Positions 5,668 through 11,632 of a stretch of DNA of 12,747 nt are shown here, one piece after another. Made by a program: the position numbers and the translations under genes. Each line of letters opens with the position of its first letter. The stretch's first letter is position 1. Under the pieces are notes generated by a model. The model was not told the origin of the DNA. It saw only the letters and a list, made by a program, of their open reading frames with translations, and did no database searches. Source of the stretch: Candidatus Saccharimonadota bacterium (GTDB lineage Bacteria; Patescibacteriota; Saccharimonadia; UBA4664); contig JAQZBT010000017.1 of the NCBI GenBank assembly GCA_029237755.1, positions 1 through 12,747 of the forward strand, in the 5' to 3' direction.

Positions 5668-7266
5668 TTAAGACTCGTCGGGTTTCGACTGACCACGTGA
5701 GCGATCGCTCTCGCGGCGGAGGGCCTCGAATACCTCTTGAGGGTAGGCCAAAAATACTCGCCCGTTGCGGTCCTGTCGCTCCTCTGCCAGGTGCCGGTAC
5801 GCGCCAATGCGACGCTTCATCCACGATTCCTTTCTGCTCAACAGCTTGAGCATCCGGGTCTCGGTGTACCAATCACCGATTGGCGGCAGGCTAGCCTGAT
5901 ACCGGCTTTTGGCCAGGAGGGCATCATGGACGGCCTGAGGGTACTGCATCTCCATGCGGTCGCGAGTGCTAACTCGCATCTGTCCCTGAGCGGCGTATTC
6001 GCGGATCTGTACTTTCACCCAGCGGGGGCTGCGGCCGATAGAGCGTGCCAGAGCGTGAATCGTATACCACGACTCGACAAGTTCATCGGGGTAGCGGTGC
6101 GATTCCGCGGCGAGCGACTCCAGGACTTGCGGTGGGTATGCCCCGACGACATGACCATCGGAGGTCTGCCTGGCCTCGGCCAGCTCAACATAGTCGTCGA
6201 TCCGGTTGTGGACCCACACGATAGACCGGCTGAGCCGCCTGGCCATAGCTGTCTCGGTCAGCCAGTCGCCTTGAGGCTGGAGGCTGGAAGTGAGTCGGCT
6301 CTCTTGGAGCAACACTTCACAGACTACCGGCGGGTAATGAGTTGTAGGCCGTCCCCGCCGCGAGATGCGAGGCTGAGCCAGGGGAGCAAATGCCTTGAGC
6401 CTCTCCTGTGCCCATGCAAACGCACGGCCGCATCGCCGGGCGATGGCGTCAGTAGTTAGCCAATCCCCAGCCGGTGGAGGCGGTTGGTCCGGATCCCACT
6501 GAGCAGTCTCCACAATCGCGTCGAGTACCGCTTGCGGATAGAAGAAACGCTTCCCGCGCTCAATCTGCAGAGATTGCAGGAGCTCCAACCGCGATCTTAC
6601 CCAGGTGGACGAACGGGGGACATGGGTTGTGATCTCATAGGCCGAGTAGACCAACTCCTCAGGCGGCGGTGGCTGAGGCTGAACCGCAGGTTTGACAGGC
6701 CGCGCCGGCCGCGCTTGGGCGCGCTCGGCAGCCAGGGCTGTTTTTAGCCTGGTGCGTAAGTCCAAGGTCCAGTTGCGATAATCGGTCTTGCCTACACCGA
6801 GAATGAGGGCGGCTTGTGCGACAGGCGTCCTCTTCCTGTAGAGGGCAAGGATGCGCCGGTCAACACTGCTCATGTGCTCGACTACCTCGCGGAAAGCCGG
6901 TGATGGCGCGCTGTTTCCGAACAGCATACCGTCAACCGCAATGCCAATTTCAGGAGCGAATTGTGTTGGTTCCGTGACCGGTTCGATCAGCTGGCCGGCG
7001 CGGGACAAGTGCTTGTAAGCACCGAGTACGCGCTTCTTGGCTAGTGTCGAAAAATCCCCCGGAGAGATGCCTCGGAGGACAGGTAAGAGCCGCTCCATGT
7101 GGCGGAGGGCGTCAGCGTATAACGTCTGACGCGTGGCAATGTCGGCCTTGGTGCAGCGGTGATGGATGTAATCCCGAATGTCGACGCTCGCAGCTTCGAC
7201 GAGTCTGTCAAATTCCTCGCGCAGCTTCGATTGCTGCGCCAAAGGGTTGTCTACCATGACGGTCAT
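5668..7266 (-). CDS. Five-repeat tandem helix-turn-helix protein
   Basis: A 532-residue protein I cannot assign to a named family. Residues 1-185 are helical. Within them 134-180 (SVDRRILALYRKR...ILGVGKTDYRNW) resemble a sigma region-4-like HTH. A Pro-rich linker (186-203) follows. Residues ~203-520 hold five units of ~66 residues with pattern (G/S)DW-(L/Y)-T-x3-(A/M)-x-(R/K)-x6-W-x3-(R/Q)-(I/L) ... YP-x-x-V-x-(E/D). The W of the last helix recurs at 222, 285, 351, 416 and 482, and YP at 243, 311, 377, 442 and 508. Each unit looks like a short DNA-binding HTH (excisionase/MerR-like) with a small wing. I infer nucleic-acid binding through several modules. It lacks membrane segments and catalytic motifs. 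ATG 7266 has AGGAG 8 nt upstream; M4 is an alternative. It has its own promoter, sits between pyrC and pyrD, and probably arrived there by recombination. Confidence 0.85.
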   Translation of the reverse strand: MTVMVDNPLAQQSKLREEFDRLVEAASVDIRDYIHHRCTKADIATRQTLYADALRHMERLLPVLRGISPGDFSTLAKKRVLGAYKHLSRAGQLIEPVTEPTQFAPEIGIAVDGMLFGNSAPSPAFREVVEHMSSVDRRILALYRKRTPVAQAALILGVGKTDYRNWTLDLRTRLKTALAAERAQARPARPVKPAVQPQPPPPEELVYSAYEITTHVPRSSTWVRSRLELLQSLQIERGKRFFYPQAVLDAIVETAQWDPDQPPPPAGDWLTTDAIARRCGRAFAWAQERLKAFAPLAQPRISRRGRPTTHYPPVVCEVLLQESRLTSSLQPQGDWLTETAMARRLSRSIVWVHNRIDDYVELAEARQTSDGHVVGAYPPQVLESLAAESHRYPDELVESWYTIHALARSIGRSPRWVKVQIREYAAQGQMRVSTRDRMEMQYPQAVHDALLAKSRYQASLPPIGDWYTETRMLKLLSRKESWMKRRIGAYRHLAEERQDRNGRVFLAYPQEVFEALRRESDRSRGQSKPDES

Positions 7267-7314
7267 GGCAGTATCTCCTCTCAGGTTGCAGCTAGCTAAG
7301 CTGGTTGAGGTTAT

Positions 7315-7343
7315 ATTATCTAATATCCCTGCGAGTACCGCAA
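7315..7343 (-). promoter_or_regulatory. Promoter of the HTH-array gene
   Basis: On the minus strand TTGCGG (7343-7338), 17 nt, then GATAAT (7320-7315). The leader to the ATG at 7266 would be about 40 nt and contains GAGAGGAGA as ribosome site. The promoter lies within 25-55 nt of the pyrD stop, so pyrD read-through could also feed this gene. Confidence 0.6.
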
Positions 7344-7366
7344 GTGTAGGCTATCGCAAGTTGAGA

Positions 7367-8455
7367 CTAGGACCGTTTGATCTTGGCCGCTAGCTCCGGA
7401 TCCCACATAGCGCCGGTGGCGGACTGAACCACGTCGGCGCCGGCCATGCGGTACTCCTGGTAGTCGTCGGGCGTCATGACTCCCCCGACCCCGATGATCT
7501 CGTAGGAGTAACCGCGCTTGTTGCGCAACTCAGACAGACGGTTGACGAGATCCAGACCGGCCCATTTGATGCTGGCGCCGCACATGCCAGACGACAGGCG
7601 GCCCTGGCCGGGCAGAGCCTGGTTGCCGTGCTCATCGACGACGGGCGCGGGGATGGTGTTGATGACCGAGAGTGCGGCGGCGTAGGGAGCGAGGTTGGAG
7701 ACGACGGCCCGCAACAGCGAGTCCTGCTCCTTGGAGAAGTAGCCGAGTTTGACGATGAGCGGGGTGTCGCCGATGGCGCGCTTGACCCGGTCGGCGATGT
7801 CTTCCACGGCGGAGGGGGTGTAGCAGAGGATGCCTTCGCCCGCGACGTTGGGACAGGAGAGGTTAATCTCGACGGCTTTGACGCCGGTAGACGCGGCCAG
7901 TTCAGCGGCGTGAGCGAAATCGGCGTAGTAGTCGGCCTGGGAGGCGTCTTCGCGGATGGTGCCGACGACACTGGAGATGATGAGCTGGCCCTTGCCCTCG
8001 GACTGCAAAGTATCTTTGAGGTCTGGCACCCAGAACTCGGGGCCCCGCGACGGGTTGCCGAACGAGTTGGTGATGGTGAGGTTGGCCTGGTCGGCAGGCG
8101 GGGTGGTCTGGCCGTGGAGCGGCTGCGACGCCTTCTCGAGGGTCAGGTCGCCGGGTACGTCGACGTATAGGACGTTAGGGAAAGCATTGACGTTGAAGCG
8201 CTTGGTGCGCTGGGTCTTGTAGACGACGACGTCGAAGCCTTTGGTGAGGGCGGCCGAGACGTAGCGGCCGTTGAGGAGCGGGCCGGCGGGGATGCCGAAG
8301 GGCTCGTAGATTGGGAAGCCAAGGAAGCTGTGACGGGGCTCGCCGTCGTTGACGAAGCGGACCGGATTGGCGAAGGCGCCGAAGGGACCGTTGTCGAAAT
8401 TATCGTCGTAGGTCTTGGCGGGGTCGTAGATGGGGTGGGTGTTCAGATGTGCCAT
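7367..8455 (-). CDS. pyrD: Dihydroorotate dehydrogenase
   Basis: A 362-residue FMN-dependent TIM-barrel enzyme that oxidises dihydroorotate to orotate, the step after dihydroorotase. Diagnostic motifs are EINLSCPN (196-203), K236 in LIVKLGYF, N266-T267 in SVINTI, GVGGV (322-326) and the C-terminal phosphate-binding GADVVQSATG (339-348). There is no N-terminal membrane-anchoring extension, which argues against the quinone-linked class 2 type. I could not place the catalytic base with confidence, and no PyrK partner is in the window, so the electron acceptor is open. The frame extends 20 codons further upstream, but MAHLNTHPIYD at 8455 gives the natural start; a weak TAAGCT or TAAGAC lies just before it and there is no clear Shine-Dalgarno. 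The last 27 bp recur in diverged form at 5398-5424. Confidence 0.9.
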   Translation of the reverse strand: MAHLNTHPIYDPAKTYDDNFDNGPFGAFANPVRFVNDGEPRHSFLGFPIYEPFGIPAGPLLNGRYVSAALTKGFDVVVYKTQRTKRFNVNAFPNVLYVDVPGDLTLEKASQPLHGQTTPPADQANLTITNSFGNPSRGPEFWVPDLKDTLQSEGKGQLIISSVVGTIREDASQADYYADFAHAAELAASTGVKAVEINLSCPNVAGEGILCYTPSAVEDIADRVKRAIGDTPLIVKLGYFSKEQDSLLRAVVSNLAPYAAALSVINTIPAPVVDEHGNQALPGQGRLSSGMCGASIKWAGLDLVNRLSELRNKRGYSYEIIGVGGVMTPDDYQEYRMAGADVVQSATGAMWDPELAAKIKRS

Positions 8456-8478
8456 GGTAGGTCTTAGCTTAGCACTAC

Positions 8479-8507
8479 TTGAATTCTGCTCATGTTTGTG
8501 GTATAAA
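8479..8507 (+). promoter_or_regulatory. Promoter of the membrane-protein gene pair
   Basis: TTGAAT (8479-8484), exactly 17 nt, then TATAAA (8502-8507), with TGG before the -10 as an extended element. The expected start near 8514 gives a ~65-nt leader to the GTG at 8579. It lies between divergent pyrD and this pair. Confidence 0.75.
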
Positions 8508-8578
8508 TGCGCCACATCCTTCGCTCTGAGTGAGGGAGTTCATTGTTTTGTTGGAACGAGCCTTGTGAGGAGGCGATT

Positions 8579-9082
8579 GTGAGTAAGACCGATAAGCCGG
8601 TCTGGGAGCAGTTTCCCGACAAGCACGTGCAGTCAAGCCGGTACATCTGGTGGCTGATGACGGGCGGGGCAATGACAGGTACCGCTGCGATTCTCATCGG
8701 GTACCTCGGGTTCTCCGTGTACTTCCTGGCGTTCGCCTTCATGGGGCTGATGGTCCTGCTCGGAGGCAAGATCGTCTACGACGCGGACAACAAGCTGGAT
8801 GACCGCTTTCGCCCCGTCCGGTGGCCGGTGCTGAACATCACCAGAAACGCCACGGGCTATCTCCTTTATCTGGAGGGCGTGACCGCGCCGGTACAGGTCG
8901 ACTACCTGATTCCGGTTTGGGCACGCGAAGAGCGACCTACCGTCAGCTTCCCCGGGGCCGGTTACACCGGCGGCAACCGCCGGTTTGGTAGCTTCGCGCG
9001 CTACTACTTCGACCCGTCCCGAAAGGACCTTTCACCGTTGCACAGGAGGACGTATGACGAGGAGCAACGCGCAAGCGAATGA
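8579..9082 (+). CDS. Small membrane protein, unknown family
   Basis: A 167-residue protein I do not recognise. The start is GTG at 8579, chosen for the GAGGAGG ribosome site 5 nt upstream; a TTG 36 nt earlier is in frame but has no ribosome site. Residues 1-20 are polar. Residues ~23-64 form two adjacent membrane helices with a tight Gly-containing turn, a hairpin-type insertion. The rest (65-167) is a soluble domain, first strand-rich (VLNITRNATGYLLYLEGV, 84-101), later rich in Gly, Arg and aromatics (GYTGGNRRFGSFARYYF, 128-144). With both ends on the same face of the membrane, the tail is probably cytoplasmic, but topology is inferred. The next gene starts inside its last 29 nt, so the two are translationally coupled and probably work together. 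Confidence 0.78.
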   Translation: MSKTDKPVWEQFPDKHVQSSRYIWWLMTGGAMTGTAAILIGYLGFSVYFLAFAFMGLMVLLGGKIVYDADNKLDDRFRPVRWPVLNITRNATGYLLYLEGVTAPVQVDYLIPVWAREERPTVSFPGAGYTGGNRRFGSFARYYFDPSRKDLSPLHRRTYDEEQRASE

Positions 9083-9278
9083 GAACCAGGCATTTCACCG
9101 GTCACTCGGTGGATACTTCGCAGTCGCCGGATTGGTCCTGTTTCTGACGGCCTTTCCGGTTGATGCGCTGAATGCGTTTGACCCGCTGGTGCCGACGATG
9201 ATGGTGTTTGCAGGCGTAGCCCTGGTCATCCTCGGCATCGCCAAGTCCCTGCTGCACCCCAAACCGAGCAACAGATGA
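9054..9278 (+). CDS. Small two-helix membrane protein
   Basis: A 74-residue protein starting at ATG 9054, preceded by AGGAGG 4 nt upstream. The frame is open further upstream, but the ribosome site decides this start. Residues 1-18 are polar (MTRSNAQANENQ...). Two hydrophobic helices lie at ~19-38 and ~46-67, joined by a short loop (DALNAFDPL), and the tail is basic (HPKPSNR). It overlaps the preceding membrane-protein gene by 29 nt. I recognise no family. The layout resembles small accessory subunits of membrane complexes, but small size and hydrophobicity alone do not establish that. A hairpin at 9293-9325 ends the pair. Confidence 0.75.
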   Translation: MTRSNAQANENQAFHRSLGGYFAVAGLVLFLTAFPVDALNAFDPLVPTMMVFAGVALVILGIAKSLLHPKPSNR

Positions 9279-9292
9279 CCGTTCCCAACAAG

Positions 9293-9325
9293 ACAAGGCC
9301 TTCACCATAGCGGTGGAGGCCTTGT
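9293..9325 (+). terminator. Terminator after the membrane-protein pair
   Basis: ACAAGGCCTTCACC pairs with GGTGGAGGCCTTGT over 14 positions with one G-T wobble and a 5-nt loop (ATAGC). A poor T-rich tail (TCGTTCTTATCT) follows. It lies 14 nt after the stop at 9278 and just before the purB promoter. Confidence 0.75.
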
Positions 9326-9342
9326 TCGTTCTTATCTGATGC

Positions 9343-9348
9343 TACAAT
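9343..9348 (+). promoter_or_regulatory. -10 box for leaderless purB mRNA
   Basis: TACAAT, preceded by TGC (extended -10), ends 7 nt before the purB ATG at 9356. No Shine-Dalgarno lies in the gap. A partial -35 (CTTGTT, 9321-9326) falls inside the 3' arm of the upstream terminator. Confidence 0.6.
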
Positions 9349-9355
9349 CTCCACC

Positions 9356-10783
9356 ATGACACTGAATCTGGCGCTACCCGGGAATCCGCGTTACCAACCC
9401 TCGCAACTTGTGCCGTACTTCGGTTACGACCGCCTCTACAGCGGACTGGCGCGGGTAGAGATCGCTAATCTTGAGACGCTCGGGGAGATCGGCGTTATCC
9501 CTCCTGAGCACTTCGCGCTGCTTACGCCCGAGCTCAAGCAAGCGTTGCTCGACATCACGACGACCGAGGTGGACGAAGAAGAACGCAAAGTCACGCACCA
9601 CGACGTCCGCGCTTGGGTGCATTGTGCGCAAAGGCGGCTACCGCAGGAGTTGCACAAATGGATGCACGTACCGCTCACGAGCTACGACGGGCTCGACCCC
9701 GGCCGCATCGTTCAATACGTGGCAGCCTGGCGCGAAGCGGTCCGGCCGGCGCTGCATGAGGTGATCGGCGCGATGTCAGAGCTCGTGTATGAGCACGCTG
9801 AGACTTTGCAGATCGGACGCACCCATGGCCAACACGCCCTGCCGGTGACGGTCGGCTTCTGGCTGGCCGGTATCCTCAGCCGGTTGGTGTGGTGCGACAA
9901 GGAGACCGACCGGGCGGCCAATGCGTTAGTCGGCAAAATCTCCGGCGCAGTGGGTGCCAGCAATGCCATCGTCGGGCTCGGTTTCGACAAGCGGTCGGGA
10001 CTGCGGACCTATGAGGAACGGGTGCTGGCCAAACTGGGCCTGCAGCCGGCGCCCTACAGCACGCAGATCCTGCCGCCCGAGCCGTTGTCGCACTTTTTGT
10101 ACCTGTGCACGACCACAACGGCGGTGCTGGGGCAGCTCGGCCGTGACTGCCGGCACCTGATGCGCTCGGAGATCGGCGAGCTGGCCGAGCCGTTTAAGAA
10201 GGGCCAGGTGGGATCGAGCACGATGGCGCACAAGCGTAACCCGCTCAACTTCGAGGGTCTGGAGGCGGCCTGGTTTAAGACCAAGAATGAGTTTGGGAAG
10301 GTGCTCGACACGCAGATCAGTGAACACCAACGCGACCTGACGGCCAGCGCCGTGATGCGCGACTTCCCCGCTATCCTGGTAAATCTGATGTCGCAGCTGA
10401 ACACGCTACGGCGCAAGGATGAGGACGGCCGGGCCTGGATCGCTCGGGTGCGGATAGTGCCGGAGGCGCTGAAGCGTAACTTTGAGATGAGCGCACACGT
10501 CATCCTGGCCGAGCCGATGTACATCGCTCTACAAATGTATGGTTACCGCGGTGACGGCCACGAGCTCGTGAACCACGTGCTAACGCCGCGGGCCCTGGCC
10601 AGTGGGCGCACACTCATGACCGAGCTGCAGGAGCTGGCGGTAGAAGAGGCTGAGCTGTCAGAGGTAGTAGGGGCGATACCGCCGGAGCTGCGCGAGCTGT
10701 TGTCGCATCCCGAGAACTACACTGGCCGGGCGGCCGAGAAGGCCGTCAGCGTCGCGCGAGCCGCGGTAGCTCACATTCATTAG
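9356..10783 (+). CDS. purB: Adenylosuccinate lyase
   Basis: A 475-residue member of the aspartase/fumarase superfamily. It removes fumarate from SAICAR in purine synthesis and from adenylosuccinate in AMP synthesis; the family works as homotetramers in the cytoplasm. The superfamily signature is GSSTMAHKRNP (286-296), with the catalytic serine in the flexible loop (S287/S288). The conserved THGQHALPVT (156-165) carries the general-acid histidine, and HHD lies at 81-83. EHQRDLTASAV (323-333) is the third conserved region. AHKRNP at the signature separates it from fumarase and argininosuccinate lyase, which have PxKxNP. The length fits the family. The start is fixed by a -10 box 7 nt upstream. 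It stands alone, between the membrane pair and the ABC genes. Confidence 0.93.
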   Translation: MTLNLALPGNPRYQPSQLVPYFGYDRLYSGLARVEIANLETLGEIGVIPPEHFALLTPELKQALLDITTTEVDEEERKVTHHDVRAWVHCAQRRLPQELHKWMHVPLTSYDGLDPGRIVQYVAAWREAVRPALHEVIGAMSELVYEHAETLQIGRTHGQHALPVTVGFWLAGILSRLVWCDKETDRAANALVGKISGAVGASNAIVGLGFDKRSGLRTYEERVLAKLGLQPAPYSTQILPPEPLSHFLYLCTTTTAVLGQLGRDCRHLMRSEIGELAEPFKKGQVGSSTMAHKRNPLNFEGLEAAWFKTKNEFGKVLDTQISEHQRDLTASAVMRDFPAILVNLMSQLNTLRRKDEDGRAWIARVRIVPEALKRNFEMSAHVILAEPMYIALQMYGYRGDGHELVNHVLTPRALASGRTLMTELQELAVEEAELSEVVGAIPPELRELLSHPENYTGRAAEKAVSVARAAVAHIH

Positions 10784-10798
10784 ATCCTGCTTATGCTA

Positions 10799-10804
10799 TA
10801 TAGT
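10799..10804 (+). promoter_or_regulatory. Probable -10 box for ABC ATPase gene
   Basis: TATAGT ends 9 nt before the ATG at 10814 and TTCATT (10776-10781) lies 17 nt upstream as a weak -35. An overlapping reading, TGC-TATATA (10794-10802), is also possible. Either gives a leader of only a few nucleotides, and no Shine-Dalgarno precedes the ATG. Confidence 0.45.
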
Positions 10805-10813
10805 TGAATAACT

Positions 10814-11632
10814 ATGAGCACGGCTTCGCCTACCCCAGATTCCCAATTGGCAGCCGTGCTCGATGCGTTTGATGGGGATGCCGAAGCGGCCGCCAAGGCG
10901 CTGCGGGAGCTGGCTCACAACCGGCAGCGCGAGTCTGCTCCGGTAAAGGACCGCTCCGGTGCGGCGGTGGTGGTGAAGCTGGCCAATGTTAACCGCGAGT
11001 ACAAGTTGGGCAAGAACAAGGTGGGCGCCGTGCGCGAAGTGTCTTTGGACCTGCGGCAGGGTGAGTTTGTGGCGATTACGGGCCCGAGTGGCTCCGGCAA
11101 GAGTACGCTTCTGAACCTGATTGGCGGGCTCGATAAGCCGGACAGTGGCCAGGTGGAAGTAGATGGAAAGGACTTGTCGAAGCTGAGCGACAACAAACTG
11201 TCAGAGTTCCGTAACGCCACAGTGGGCTTTGTGTTCCAGTTCTTCTACTTGCAGCCCTTTTTGACGGTGCGGACCAACCTGGAGGTGCCCGCGATGTTTG
11301 CGCGACTGCCGCGGGCCGACCGGGCCGAGCGCATCACCGAGCTGGCCGAAGCCGTGGGCATGACCGACCGCCTCAACCACCTGCCCAAGGAGCTGTCGGG
11401 CGGGCAGATGCAGCGCGCGGCGATTGCGCGGGCGCTGCTGAACCGGCCGAAGCTGATCCTGGCCGACGAACCGACGGGCAATGTGGACCGCGAGAATGCC
11501 AAGGCCATCATCGAACTGTTTGCGAAGGTGCGGGACAAGTACGACACGACGGTCGTGATCGTGACGCATGACCCCGAAGTGGCCAACCAGGCCGACCGGA
11601 CGATTAGCCTGCGCGACGGGAGGATCGTCTAG
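10814..11632 (+). CDS. ABC transporter ATP-binding protein (MacB/LolD type)
   Basis: A 272-residue ABC ATPase. Walker A is GPSGSGKS (90-97), the Q-loop is Q142, the signature is LSGGQ (194-198), Walker B is LILADEP (214-220) and the switch is H252, so the ATPase is complete. The sequence around them (GGLDKPDSG, FVFQFFYLQPFLTV, DEPTGNVD) is typical of the LolD/MacB/FtsE subfamily, which powers extracytoplasmic mechanical work, lipoprotein release or peptide/antibiotic efflux rather than classic uptake. The ABC domain starts near residue 54. The first ~50 residues are an extra helical, charged extension (AVLDAFDGDAEAAAKALREL) not usual in the family. The stop TAG overlaps the GTG start of the permease (TAGTG), so the two are an operon and form one transporter. 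Confidence 0.93.
   Translation: MSTASPTPDSQLAAVLDAFDGDAEAAAKALRELAHNRQRESAPVKDRSGAAVVVKLANVNREYKLGKNKVGAVREVSLDLRQGEFVAITGPSGSGKSTLLNLIGGLDKPDSGQVEVDGKDLSKLSDNKLSEFRNATVGFVFQFFYLQPFLTVRTNLEVPAMFARLPRADRAERITELAEAVGMTDRLNHLPKELSGGQMQRAAIARALLNRPKLILADEPTGNVDRENAKAIIELFAKVRDKYDTTVVIVTHDPEVANQADRTISLRDGRIV

Noticed and set aside
8543..8578. Upstream TTG start for the membrane protein gene
   Set aside because: No ribosome site precedes it, while GAGGAGG sits 5 nt before the GTG at 8579.
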